64,000 nt of DNA from Eutreptiella sp. 'Long Island Sound 2002' (GCA_964036045.1 OZ038382.1:43974090-44038089), one strand, 5' to 3'. Counted from the stretch's first letter, positions 1 to 10,126 are shown. Numbers and translations: made by a program. Notes: generated by a model from the letters alone, not told the origin.

Positions 1-1361
1 GTACGCGTGCTTTCGTAAAGTGGCACCTTTCGCCCTACCCGTTGAAGTTTTCGCTCTGGTCCACTGCCACCATACACCCACACTGCCATTGCACCCACCG
101 CCACCCCCGCGCGCGCGCGCTCGCTCGCCTCGTCTCGTCAAGCCAAGGCATGGCTGGCTTGGCTTGGCATGGTATGGTATGGCTTGGTGTGAGAGTCAGG
201 TGCTTTCATAATGAAGTGTGGTGATACTTGCCGACACAATATCTCAAAATTGAATTCGGGACTTTCTGTCAAGTTATTGCAGCTCCCCCTTCAGCGTTCC
301 GGGAAGGCATTAGAAGAAAATTTAGAAGGGGCATGTTCCATATTTTTGCAAAAAAGTTTCATTTTGGTACGCCACATTTATTGGATTTTCAGGTTGCTGC
401 GTGGTGGTTGGCTAGGCTGTACGCGTGCTTTCGTAAAGTGGCACCTTTCGCCCTACCCGTTGAAGTTTTCGCTCTGGTCCACTGCCACCACACACCCACA
501 CTGCCATTGCACCCCCCGCCATCCCCGCGCGCGCGCGCTCGCTCGCCTCGTCTCGTCAAGCCAAGGCATGGCTGGCTTGGCTTAGCATGGTATGGTATGG
601 CTTGGTGTGAGAGCCAGGTGCTTTCATAATGAAGTGTGGTGATACTTGCCGACACAATATCTCAAAATTGAATTCGGGACTTTCTGTCAAGTTATTGCAG
701 CTCCCCCTTCAGCGTTCCGAGAAGGCATTAGAAGAAAATTTAGAAGGGGCATGTTCCATATTTTTGCAAAAAAGTTTCATTTTGGTACGCCACATTTATT
801 GGATTTTCAGGTTGCTGCGTGGTGGTTGGCTAGGCTGTACGCGTGCTTTCGTAAAGTGGCACCTTTCGCCCTACCCGTTGAAGTTTTCGCTCTGGTCCAC
901 TGCCACCACACACCCACACTGCCATTGCACCCACCGCCACCCCCGCGCGCGCGCGCTCGCTCGCCTCGTCTCGTCAAGCCAAGGCAGGGCTGGCTTGGCT
1001 TGGCATGGTATGGTATGGCTTGGTGTGAGAGTCAGGTGCTTTCATAATGAAGTGTGGTGATACTTGCCGACACAATATCTCAAAATTGAATTCGGGACTT
1101 TCTGTCAAGTTATTGCAGCTCCCCCTTCAGCGTTCCGGGAAGGCATTAGAAGAAAATTTAGAAGGGGCATGTTCCATATTTTTGCAAAAAAGTTTCATTT
1201 TGGTACGCCACATTTATTGGATTTTCAGGTTGCTGCGTGGTGGTTGGCTAGGCTGTACGCGTGCTTTCGTAAAGTGGCACCTTTCGCCCTACCCGTTGAA
1301 GTTTTCGCTCTGGTCCACTGCCACCACACACCCACACTGCCATTGCACCCCCCGCCACCCC

Positions 1362-1373
1362 CGCGCGCGCGCG
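1362..1373. repeat. (CG)6 alternating run inside each monomer
   Basis: Six CG dinucleotides, followed by CTCGCTCG. Nearly every monomer carries it. The 420-bp monomers have (CG)7, and one monomer (49401-49796) has lost almost all of it. Alternating CG of this length can adopt Z-DNA; that is family knowledge, not shown here. Confidence 0.85.
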
Positions 1374-1392
1374 CTCGCTCGCCTCGTCTCGT

Positions 1393-1420
1393 CAAGCCAA
1401 GGCATGGCTGGCTTGGCTTG
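1393..1420. repeat. 9-bp inverted repeat inside each monomer
   Basis: CAAGCCAAG (1393-1401) and CTTGGCTTG (1412-1420) are perfect reverse complements around a 10-nt loop. The element recurs in almost every monomer at the same place, just after the CG run. Occasional copies break the stem, for example at about 581, 59758 and 61017. Confidence 0.8.
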
Positions 1421-4400
1421 GCATGGTATGGTATGGCTTGGTGTGAGAGCCAGGTGCTTTCATAATGAAGTGTGGTGATACTTGCCGACACAATATCTCA
1501 AAATTCAATTCGGGACTTTCTGTCAAGTTATTGCAGCTCCCCCTTCAGCGTTCCGGGAAGGCATTAGAAGAAAATTTAGAAGGGGCATGTTCCATATTTT
1601 TGCAAAAAAGTTTCATTTTGGTACGCCACATTTATTGGATTTTCAGGTTGCTGCGTGGTGGTTGGCTAGGCTGTACGCGTGCTTTCGTAAAGTGGCACCT
1701 TTCGCCCTACCCGTTGAAGTTTTCGCTCTGGTCCACTGCCACCACACACCCACACTGCCATTGCACCCCCCGCCACCCCCGCGCGCGCGCGCTCGCTCGC
1801 CTCGTCTCGTCAAGCCAAGGCATGGCTGGCTTGGCTTGGCATGGTATGGTATGGCTTGGTGTGAGAGCCAGGTGCTTTCATAATGAAGTGTGGTGATACT
1901 TGCCGACACAATATCTCAAAATTGAATTCGGGACTTTCTGTCAAGTTATTGCAGCTCCCCCTTCAGCGTTCCGGGAAGGCATTAGAAGAAAATTTAGAAG
2001 GGGCATGTTCCATATTTTTGCAAAAAAGTTTCATTTTGGTACGCCACATTTATTGGATTTTCAGGTTGCTGCGTGGTGGTTGGCTAGGCTGTACGCGTGC
2101 TTTCGTAAAGTGGCACCTTTCGCCCTACCCGTTGACGTTTTCGCTCTGGTCCACTGCCACCACACACCCACACTGCCATTGCACCCACCGCCACCCCCGC
2201 GCGCGCGCGCTCGCTCGCCTCTTCTCGTCAAGCCAAGGCATGGCTGGCTTGGCTTGGCATGGTATGGTATGGCTTGGTCCGAGAGTCAGGTGCTTTCATA
2301 ATGAAGTGTGGTGATACTTGCCGACACAATATCTCAAAATTGAATTCGGGACTTTCTGTCAAGTTATTGCAGCTCCCCCTTCAGCGTTCCGGGAAGGCAT
2401 TACAAGAAAATTTAGAAGGGGCATGTTCCATATTTTTGCAAAAAAGTTTCATTTTGGTACGCCACATTTATTGGATTTTCAGGTTGCTGCGTGGTGGTTG
2501 GCTAGGCTGTACGCGTGCTTTCGTAAAGTGGCACCTTTCGCCCTACCCGTTGAAGTTTTCGCTCTGGTCCACTGCCACCATACACCCACACTGCCATTGC
2601 ACCCACCGCCACCCCCGCGCGCGCGCGCTCGCTCGCATCGTCTCGTCAAGCCAAGGCATGGCTGGCTTGGCTTGGCATGGTATGGTATGGCTTGGTGTGA
2701 GAGTCAGGTGCTTTCATAATGAAGTGTGGTGATACTTGCCGACACAATATCTCAAAATTGAATTCGGGACTTTCTGTCAAGTTATTGCAGCTCCCCCTTC
2801 AGCGTTCCGGGAAGGCATTAGAAGAAAATTTAGAAGGGGCATGTTCCATATTTTTGCAAAAAGGTTTCATTTTGGTACGCCACATTTATTGGATTTTCAG
2901 GTTGCTGCGTGGTGGTTGGCTAGGCTGTACGCGTGCTTTCGTAAAGTGGCACCTTTCGCCCTACCCGTTGAAGTTTTCGCTCTGGTCCACTGCCACCACA
3001 CACCCACACTGCCATTGCACCCCCCGCCATCCCCGCGCGCGCGCGCTCGCTCGCCTCGTCTCGTCAAGCCAAGGCATGGCTGGCTTGGCTTAGCATGGTA
3101 TGGTATGGCTTGGTGTGAGAGCCAGGTGCTTTCATAATGAAGTGTGGTGATACTTGCCGACACAATATCTCAAAATTGAATTCGGGACTTTCTGTCAAGT
3201 TATTGCAGCTCCCCCTTCAGCGTTCCGAGAAGGCATTAGAAGAAAATTTAGAAGGGGCATGTTCCATATTTTTGCAAAAAAGTTTCATTTTGGTACGCCA
3301 CATTTATTGGATTTTCAGGTTGCTGCGTGGTGGTTGGCTAGGCTGTACGCGTGCTTTCGTAAAGTGGCACCTTTCGCCCTACCCGTTGAAGTTTTCGCTC
3401 TGGTCCACTGCCACCACACACCCACACTGCCATTGCACCCACCGCCACCCCCGCGCGCGCGCGCTCGCTCGCCTCGTCTCGTCAAGCCAAGGCAGGGCTG
3501 GCTTGGCTTGGCATGGTATGGTATGGCTTGGTGTGAGAGTCAGGTGCTTTCATAATGAAGTGTGGTGATACTTGCCGACACAATATCTCAAAATTGAATT
3601 CGGGACTTTCTGTCAAGTTATTGCAGCTCCCCCTTCAGCGTTCCGGGAAGGCATTAGAAGAAAATTTAGAAGGGGCATGTTCCATATTTTTGCAAAAAAG
3701 TTTCATTTTGGTACGCCACATTTATTGGATTTTCAGGTTGCTGCGTGGTGGTTGGCTAGGCTGTACGCGTGCTTTCGTAAAGTGGCACCTTTCGCCCTAC
3801 CCGTTGAAGTTTTCGCTCTGGTCCACTGCCACCACACACCCACACTGCCATTGCACCCCCCGCCACCCCCGCGCGCGCGCGCTCGCTCGCCTCGTCTCGT
3901 CAAGCCAAGGCATGGCTGGCTTGGCTTGGCATGGTATGGTATGGCTTGGTGTGAGAGCCAGGTGCTTTCATAATGAAGTGTGGTGATACTTGCCGACACA
4001 ATATCTCAAAATTCAATTCGGGACTTTCTGTCAAGTTATTGCAGCTCCCCCTTCAGCGTTCCGGGAAGGCATTAGAAGAAAATTTAGAAGGGGCATGTTC
4101 CATATTTTTGCAAAAAAGTTTCATTTTGGTACGCCACATTTATTGGATTTTCAGGTTGCTGCGTGGTGGTTGGCTAGGCTGTACGCGTGCTTTCGTAAAG
4201 TGGCACCTTTCGCCCTACCCGTTGAAGTTTTCGCTCTGGTCCACTGCCACCACACACCCACACTGCCATTGCACCCCCCGCCACCCCCGCGCGCGCGCGC
4301 TCGCTCGCCTCGTCTCGTCAAGCCAAGGCATGGCTGGCTTGGCTTGGCATGGTATGGTATGGCTTGGTGTGAGAGCCAGGTGCTTTCATAATGAAGTGTG

Positions 4401-4808
4401 GTGATACTTGCCGACACAATATCTCAAAATTGAATTCGGGACTTTCTGTCAAGTTATTGCAGCTCCCCCTTCAGCGTTCCGGGAAGGCATTAGAAGAAAA
4501 TTTAGAAGGGGCATGTTCCATATTTTTGCAAAAAAGTTTCATTTTGGTACGCCACATTTATTGGATTTTCAGGTTGCTGCGTGGTGGTTGGCTAGGCTGT
4601 ACGCGTGCTTTCGTAAAGTGGCACCTTTCGCCCTACCCGTTGACGTTTTCGCTCTGGTCCACTGCCACCACACACCCACACTGCCATTGCACCCCCCGCC
4701 ACCCCCCCGCGCGCGCGCTCGCTCGCCTAGTCTCGTCAAGCCAAGGCATGGCTGGCTTGGCTTGGCATGGTATGGTATGGCTTGGTGTGAGAGCCAGGTG
4801 CTTTCATA

Positions 4809-6902
4809 ATGAAGTGTGGTGATACTTGCCGACACAATATCTCAAAATTGAATTCGGGACTTTCTGTCAAGTTATTGCAGCTCCCCCTTCAGCGTTCCGG
4901 GAAGGCATTAGAAGAAAATTTAGAAGGGGCATGTTCCATATTTTTGCAAAAAAGTTTCATTTTGGTACGCCACATTTATTGGATTTTCAGGTTGCTGCGT
5001 GGTGGTTGGCTAGGCTGTACGCGTGCTTTCGTAAAGTGGCACCTTTCGCCCTACCCGTTGAAGTTTTCGCTCTGGTCCACTGCCACCACACACCCCCACT
5101 GCCATTGCACCCCCCGCCACCCCCGCGCGCGCGCGCGCTCGCTCGCCTCGTCTCGTCAAGCCAAGGCATGGCTGGCTTGGCTTGGCATGGTATGGTATGG
5201 CTTGGTGTGAGAGCCAGGTGCTTTCATAATGAAGTGTGGTGATACTTGCCGACACAATATCTCAAAATTGAATTCGGGACTTTCTGTCAAGTTATTGCAG
5301 CTCCCCCTTCAGCGTTCCGGGAAGGCATTAGAAGAAAATTTAGAAGGGGCATGTTCCATATTTTTGCAAAAAAGTTTCATTTTGGTACGCCACATTTATT
5401 GGATTTTCAGTTTGCTGCGTGGTGGTTGGCTAGGCTGTACGCGTGCTTTCGTAAAGTGGCACCTTTCGCCCTACCCGTTGAAGTTTTCGCTCTGGTCCAC
5501 TGCCACCACACACCCACACTGTCATTGCACCCCCCGCCACCCCCGCGCGCGCGCGCTCGCTCGCCTAGTCTCGTCAAGCCAAGGCATGGCTGGCTTGGCT
5601 TGGCATGGTATGGTATGGCTTGGTGTGAGAGCCAGGTGCTTTCATAATGAAGTGTGGTGATACTTGCCGACACAATATCTCAAAATTGAATTCGGGACTT
5701 TCTGTCAAGTTATTGCAGCTCCCCCTTCAGCGTTCCGGGAAGGCATTAGAAGAAAATTTAGAAGGGGCATGTTCCAGATTTTTGCAAAAAAGTTTCATTT
5801 TGGTACGCCACATTTATTGGATTTTCAGGTTGCTGCGTGGTGGTTGGCTAGGCTGTACGCGTGCTTTCGTAAAGTGGCACCTTTCGCCCTACCCGTTGAA
5901 GTTTTCGCTCTGGTCCACTGCCACCACACACCCACACTGCCATTGCACCCCCCGCCACCCCCGCGCGCGCGCGCTCGCTCGCCTCGTCTCGTCAAGCCAA
6001 GGCATGGCTGGCTTGGCTTGGCATGGTATGGTATGGCTTGGTGTGAGAGCCAGGTGCTTTCATAATGAAGTGTGGTGATACTTGCCGACACAATATCTCA
6101 AAATTGAATTCGGGACTTTCTGTCAAGTTATTGCAGCTCCCCCTTCAGCGTTCCGGGAAGGCATTAGAAGAAAATTTAGAAGGGGCATGTTCCATATTTT
6201 TGCAAAAAAGTTTCATTTTGGTACGCCACATTTATTGGATTTTCAGGTTGCTGCGTGGTGGTTGGCTAGGCTGTACGCGTGCTTTCGTAAAGTGGCACCT
6301 TTCGCCCTACCCGTTGAAGTTTTCGCTCTGGTCCACTGCCACCACACACCCACACTGCCATTGCACCCCCCGCCACCCCCGCGCGCGCGCGCTCGCTCGC
6401 CTAGTCTCGTCAAGCCAAGGCATGGCTTGCTTGGCTTGGCATGGTATGGTATGGCTTGGTGTGAGAGCCAGGTGCTTTCATAATGAAGTGTGGTGATACT
6501 TGCCGACACAATATCTCAAAATTGAATTCGGGACTTTCTGTCAAGTTATTGCAGCTCCCCCTTCAGCGTTCCGGGAAGGCATTAGAAGAAAATTTAGAAG
6601 GGGCATGTTCCATATTTTTGCAAAAAAGTTTCATTTTGGTACGCCACATTTATTGGATTTTCAGGTTGCTGCGTGGTGGTTGGCTAGGCTGTACGCGTGC
6701 TTTCGTAAAGTGGCACCTTTCGCCCTACCCGTTGAAGTTTTCGCTCTGGTCCACTGCCACCACACACCCCCACTGCCATTGCACCCCCCGCCACCCCCGC
6801 GCGCGCGCGCGCTCGCTCGCCTCGTCTCGTCAAGCCAAGGCATGGCTGGCTTGGCTTGGCATGGTATGGTATGGCTTGGTGTGAGAGCCAGGTGCTTTCA
6901 TA
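4809..6902. repeat. Four-monomer higher-order repeat (offset 1674 bp)
   Basis: The 420-bp monomer at 4809 recurs at 6483, an offset of 1674 bp (420 + 3 x 418). Both carry (CG)7 and the same CACCCCCACTG variant (about 5093 and 6767). CGCCTAGTCTCG variants alternate with the normal form in the intervening monomers. Confidence 0.7.
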
Positions 6903-7176
6903 ATGAAGTGTGGTGATACTTGCCGACACAATATCTCAAAATTGAATTCGGGACTTTCTGTCAAGTTATTGCAGCTCCCCCTTCAGCGTTCCGGGAAGGC
7001 ATTAGAAGAAAATTTAGAAGGGGCATGTTCCATATTTTTGCAAAAAAGTTTCATTTTGGTACGCCACATTTATTGGATTTTCAGGTTGCTGCGTGGTGGT
7101 TGGCTAGGCTGTACGCGTGCTTTCGTAAAGTGGCACCTTTCGCCCTACCAGTTGAAGTTTTCGCTCTGGTCCACTG

Positions 7177-7180
7177 CCAC
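7177..7180. repeat. Target-site duplication, left copy (CCAC)
   Basis: The satellite reads ...CTGCCAC up to 7180, where element sequence begins with TG. The same CCAC precedes CACACACCC on the right (22920-22923), exactly where the monomer resumes. 278 bp on the left plus 140 bp on the right after the duplicate make one 418-bp monomer. Confidence 0.92.
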
Positions 7181-7295
7181 TGACGCGTTCCCGTGGGGGG
7201 CCGGACACGGGACGCTGCGGTGACACGCACAGGTGAGCAGGCAGGCAAGGCACTACGCTCACAAGGGCATCAATACGCCTGTGTCATGTGACAAA
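7181..7295 (-). other. U5 terminal segment present only in the 3' LTR
   Basis: These 115 bp lie between the left target duplication and the start of LTR homology at 7296. I find no second copy at the inner edge of the right LTR, where sequence passes at 20100/20099 straight into the gag region. Both LTRs should carry the same U5 end at integration, so the right LTR probably lost this piece together with the primer-binding site. Confidence 0.75.
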
Positions 7296-8094
7296 GCGTT
7301 TCAGAATCCTTGCCACTCTGCAAAGAGGGAACGAAAGTATGTACAGCAACACATCAGGATATGTACACATGGGGTTAAGACTGGACTGGGGTAAAAGCAT
7401 CAAGGGACAATAGACACTCAGTCCCGACTCATATCCCAATCCCAGGTCCGACCCTCTCAGTGGCTGATGGGGGCGGGGGCTCAAACACAACCCATGCCCT
7501 GCTCAGTCCGGACTCTGAAACCCTGCCAATGGGAGAGGTGTCCCGCAAAGCCACAGGCGAGTTCCTGGTAACCAATGGGTTCCAAGGCCAACCGACAGTG
7601 GCTCCTTATGCTCCCTTAACGGCAGGTCCCAACTCCACTCTGAGCCAGAGATATGGCCCCGCCATTATCACCCAGGAGTTGGTAGCTGAAAATGGGCTGT
7701 TTCAGCCCAAACTGAAATTGGCTTGAAAAACTCCAAAATTGACCCCTCGTTCGGACCCGCCAGAGGTAGGGACGAAGCAACTGACCCTATGCCCTTCGAG
7801 TACGAACTCACTGGAGCCCTCACCCAACCTGTTTCCCTCTGAGGTCCCGGCATCAGGGCAACACGGATGAGTCAAGTGGGGTCATGATGCCAAAATCACC
7901 AAAATTGGCGTCATTCCCACGCGCGGCTCGCTCGGCCAAGGTGAGGCCAATGACTCACAGGGTAGGAGGCAGGACCTAGGACTTATATCTGAGTGTACAA
8001 CCTGGATTTAGGTCCGGGCTCCCTATTGGACTAGAGAAATGGGGCCGCCAATTGACCACACGGAAGGGGGAAATTGGGGTCCCAAAATTGGGTC

Positions 8095-8122
8095 ATTTTG
8101 GCTGCTTGAAATGAGCCAAAAT
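8095..8122. repeat. LTR hairpin, 9-bp stem
   Basis: ATTTTGGCT (8095-8103) pairs with AGCCAAAAT (8114-8122) around a 10-nt loop. The copy in the 5' LTR is at 20900-20927. Confidence 0.6.
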
Positions 8123-8652
8123 TCAGTGTGTTCCCAAAAGTATATCTCCCCGCCGGCTTGGAGATCGGATCCGGCATTCCATACGCGATCCACCGGGAGA
8201 CCAGCGGAGACTCCCAAGTTCTTGGCTCTCAAAGATCTCCATGCTGCTTGGCGTGGTGACGATCCCAATTGGGTCCACAAATGCAAAAATGGCAAAATTG
8301 CCCATACTCAAATTGGCCTAGCGCCTTAACGAAGGCGGCTCCGCTTCGCCCACGTGGTGTGTGGACCATGGGGACCATTACCCATAACACCCATGTCATA
8401 TATGGTCCATTGGTCCATGCTTCCGGCGTGCACGAGGGTTAGAACATAGTGCACGGCGGGCAGCAAAAGTGGAAAGTTGCTCAAAATGGCCAAAATTGCG
8501 CACACCCATGGTTAGGGCAAATGAGGCACATGCCCGACTCGGACCGGAGTGTGCCATAGGCTTGGTATCAAGTCATATATGTCCAACATATCTTTGGGGC
8601 GTCGCCCAACTCCTCCGGTATTGGGAATGGCAGGGTCGCCATGTGAGCCCAT

Positions 8653-8673
8653 GATTTGGGATAGTCCCAAATC
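8653..8673. repeat. LTR hairpin, 9-bp stem with 3-nt loop
   Basis: GATTTGGGA (8653-8661) and TCCCAAATC (8665-8673) are perfect reverse complements separated by TAG. The copy in the 5' LTR is at 21458-21478. Confidence 0.65.
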
Positions 8674-8772
8674 GCCAACATGGCGGCCACGGTATGCCAA
8701 GCCTAAGAGGAGCTATTCGCCGGGTCCAAGATATGTTGGCTACCGAAGTATGTACCCTCATAACATACTGGG

Positions 8773-8830
8773 GTCATGATGTCAATTGAGCGCAACGTTG
8801 AGATATACGGTCGCCACTTGACATCATGAC
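8773..8830. repeat. LTR inverted repeat, 13-bp perfect arms
   Basis: GTCATGATGTCAA (8773-8785) and TTGACATCATGAC (8818-8830) are perfect reverse complements with a 32-nt spacer. The copy in the 5' LTR is at 21578-21635. It lies 60-115 bp downstream, in the element's sense, of the TATA-like palindrome, so it could sit near the 5' end of the transcript. Confidence 0.7.
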
Positions 8831-8887
8831 GAACCAAAAATGGCAAAATTGGCACAAAGACAAACCAAAGTGCCTTAAAAGGCACAC

Positions 8888-8903
8888 AATTATATTATAA
8901 TAT
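8888..8903 (-). promoter_or_regulatory. Candidate TATA element of the LTR promoter
   Basis: An AT-only stretch holding the 12-bp perfect palindrome ATATTATAATAT (8892-8903), in a locally GC-richer LTR. Read on the minus strand it gives TATAATAT. If it is the promoter, U3 would be about 10126-8900 and the transcript would start near 8865. The 5' LTR copy, the one that would drive the element, is at 21693-21708. No experimental support; chosen only by composition and position. Confidence 0.3.
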
Positions 8904-9285
8904 CTTTGGCTTGGATCGTGCAATCAACTAATCCTTCTAAACACAATGACTTGACACCAATGACCTTCGATCCCACGTATGTGCTCCACTTGGGGCGCCT
9001 TGAAAGGTTACGAGCGCTGCTTCCCAAGTGGGCACATGAAAATATGGAAAAATGTAAAATACACACCTTGCTCCCAACGCATCGCTTCGGGATCACCACA
9101 CAAGCTTCCCTTCACGAAGGTTAGGCTTGCAATTGACCGTAGGGAGTACGGAGAAGGGGCTTGCACAATATGAGGTCCATTGGCGGGCTTGTCTTGGAGC
9201 AATGGGCCCGCCAAATGGGCACGCAACACAACACATGGCACATACCAAATATTGCCCCAAAAAGTAGCTCCCACCACGATATGTC

Positions 9286-9348
9286 ATGCCCCTCCAAGGG
9301 CATAACTTTGTGTCAATCGCTCATAGGAACTCAAGGAGAGTTCCTATG
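9286..9348. repeat. Pair of LTR hairpins, including an 11-bp perfect stem
   Basis: A small hairpin (ATGCCC 9286-9291, GGGCAT 9298-9303) is followed by a strong one: CATAGGAACTC (9322-9332) and GAGTTCCTATG (9338-9348) with a 5-nt loop. The strong hairpin recurs in the 5' LTR at 22127-22153. Being perfect in both LTRs is expected given the low divergence there, so it is not evidence of selection by itself. Confidence 0.65.
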
Positions 9349-9400
9349 CAACACCAACACTTGCGCGCTACACTCGAAAGTTATCTTAACGCACGCAATA

Positions 9401-10105
9401 TCATGGCCAAAGAGTTATAACGCAAACTCTACCCTCTTGACCATGATCCATTACACTAGCGCGCATGTGTAGAAACGCAAGGCATATAATGCTTCCTAAA
9501 TTACATCGGGAGTATTGTGAATACATCCCACGTTTCCTTATCGTCAATACTCGCAAGCAACACGAGATATGACCTTCCCAAGTGGCCTCACGAATCAACT
9601 TTGTTTTGCCCATATCTTTAAGACAAATGGAGGGCAGGATAAAAGGGAAGTTGATTCGTGCATACGGAAGCACGTAGGTCCACTCGAAAGAGGTCAAATC
9701 AAGTGCGGGGATGTCGAAGTCGAAAATCCGATTTCGACATCCTGAAAAATTCGGATTAAGGTTGCGAGTATTAATTATGAAAATTGCGGAAGCATCCATG
9801 CAGTTCCTGGCGACTTTGGAGCCTTCGTCGCGGATAGCGTTATAATTTCCATTATAAACAGTTAAACTCGCGGTTACGGTAAAGTCGCGAACCAACCGCC
9901 AGCAGTCAAAACAGTGAGTATCGGAACGGAAGCATAAAAGTTGACGGAAACAATATGAAAATAAAACCCTGTTGATTCCTGATATTCTGATACACAAATC
10001 TCCGCTGGCGGTGCATCGGTTGCCGATGCGGGGCTTCACGGCACGGAACACGCCGTGCATGGGGTTAGTGGACCGGAGACCGGTTGTATGCCGTAACCTG
10101 GCCAT
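9401..10105 (-). CDS. Unrecognised 234-codon open frame in U3 of the 3' LTR
   Basis: An open frame in the element's sense direction, starting with ATG 21 bp inside the LTR. I do not recognise the product. It is Cys-, Arg- and Ile-rich with no clear domain, signal peptide or convincing membrane segment. The 5' LTR has the same frame (22206-22898, 230 codons), differing by a 12-bp in-frame gap and two substitutions. The two copies need not show selection because this part of the LTRs is almost identical throughout. Some retroviruses carry an LTR-encoded accessory gene, so it is worth recording, but chance openness is the simpler reading. Confidence 0.15.
   Translation of the reverse strand: MARLRHTTGLRSTNPMHGVFRAVKPRIGNRCTASGDLCIRISGINRVLFSYCFRQLLCFRSDTHCFDCWRLVRDFTVTASLTVYNGNYNAIRDEGSKVARNCMDASAIFIINTRNLNPNFSGCRNRIFDFDIPALDLTSFEWTYVLPYARINFPFILPSICLKDMGKTKLIREATWEGHISCCLRVLTIRKRGMYSQYSRCNLGSIICLAFLHMRASVMDHGQEGRVCVITLWP
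9709..9742. repeat. LTR hairpin, 10-bp stem
   Basis: GGATGTCGAA (9709-9718) pairs with TTCGACATCC (9733-9742). The copy in the 5' LTR is at 22514-22547. A 12-bp presence/absence difference between the two LTRs lies a few bases beyond this hairpin. Confidence 0.65.
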
Positions 10106-10126
10106 GGGGTTCTGGGTACCGCTTCA

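Larger units (their letters stand above)
1047..1464 (+). repeat. Reference monomer of the 418-bp satellite
   Basis: A typical complete monomer, given as a reference. From ATGAAGTG it runs through an AT-rich segment with GAATTC, a purine-rich stretch, a CA-rich stretch, C-runs, a (CG)6 run at 1362-1373 followed by CTCGCTCG, and a TGGCTT/TGGTAT-rich end. 418 is not a multiple of 3, so no reading frame can pass from one monomer to the next in phase. Frames 1 and 2 of the plus strand stay open for 143 and 133 codons, and a minus-strand frame for 88. The frames overlap, and changes in them across copies show no codon-position pattern, so I do not annotate a gene. Confidence 0.9.
1..4650. repeat. 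Six-monomer higher-order repeat (2508 bp), two copies
   Basis: Private variants recur at a spacing of exactly 2508 bp (6 x 418). The TTAGCATGG change near 581 recurs near 3089. The CCGAGAAGG and AAGGCAGGG pair of the 629 monomer recurs in the 3137 monomer. The AATTCAATTC change of the 1465 monomer recurs in the 3973 monomer. GTTGACGTTTTC near 2134 recurs near 4642. So roughly 1-2140 was duplicated as a block to 2509-4650, with very few later differences. Confidence 0.85.
1..7180. repeat. 418-bp satellite array, left block
   Basis: Head-to-tail tandem repeat. The landmark ATGAAGTG recurs at 211, 629, 1047, 1465 and so on every 418 bp up to 6903. The block holds about half a monomer, 16 complete monomers and the first 278 bp of a monomer split by the retroelement. 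Units at 4809 and 6483 are 420 bp because they carry one extra CG dinucleotide. Monomers differ by only a few substitutions, which indicates recent homogenisation. Each monomer has an AT-richer half (with an EcoRI-like GAATTC) and a GC-rich half (CA-rich, then C-rich, then a CG run, then a TGGCT/TGGTA-rich segment). No RNA gene or conserved protein is recognised in it. Whether the array is centromeric, subtelomeric or interstitial cannot be told from the window. Confidence 0.97.
7731..8856. repeat. Scattered CCAAAATTG-like motifs in the LTR
   Basis: A short motif built on CAAAATTG or CAAAATGG recurs at about 7733, 7891-7908, 8081-8099, 8115-8122, 8284-8318, 8481-8498 and 8837-8854, often as pairs such as AAAATGGCAAAATTG. 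Equivalent sites occur in the 5' LTR about 12.8 kb to the right. The repetition suggests binding sites or an old simple repeat; no function is known. Confidence 0.45.
7181..10126 (-). repeat. 3' LTR (2,946 bp)
   Basis: Direct repeat of 20100-22919 from 7296 to 10126. On the minus strand it starts TGAAGCGG (from 10126) next to the polypurine tract and ends ...CGTCA at 7181 next to the target duplication. It is 115 bp longer than the 5' LTR at the U5 end (7181-7295) and has 12 extra bases near 9745-9760. Against the 5' LTR I count 27 substitutions between 7296 and 8340 but only 3 between 8341 and 10126. It holds several perfect hairpins, a TATA-like palindrome and a 234-codon open frame. Confidence 0.95.

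Noticed and set aside
28-44. CENP-B-box-like site in the monomer (TTCG-n4-A-n2-CG)
   Set aside because: It matches 7 of the 9 core positions only, the final GG is TT, and the TTTGGCCC subfamily destroys the TTCG part.
221-245. U1 snRNA-like start (ATACTTGCC) in the monomer, or a 5S rRNA/snRNA repeat
   Set aside because: The match stops after about nine bases; no Sm site, 5S internal promoter boxes or expected stems follow.
211-642. Overlapping 143-, 133- and 88-codon open frames in every satellite monomer as a tandem gene family
   Set aside because: Several frames on both strands are open in the same bases, the monomer length is not a multiple of three, variants show no codon-position bias by eye, and many copies carry early stops or lost starts. 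Openness of one monomer copied about 115 times gives the same picture.
1-7180. Tandem array as a CRISPR
   Set aside because: Repeats are 418 bp with no spacers and the context is a eukaryotic retroelement.
8094-8122. Similarity to the dinoflagellate spliced leader (CATTTTGGCT)
   Set aside because: Only about 10 bases match and they are part of a local hairpin and of the repeated CAAAATTG motif; no donor GT follows in the right place.
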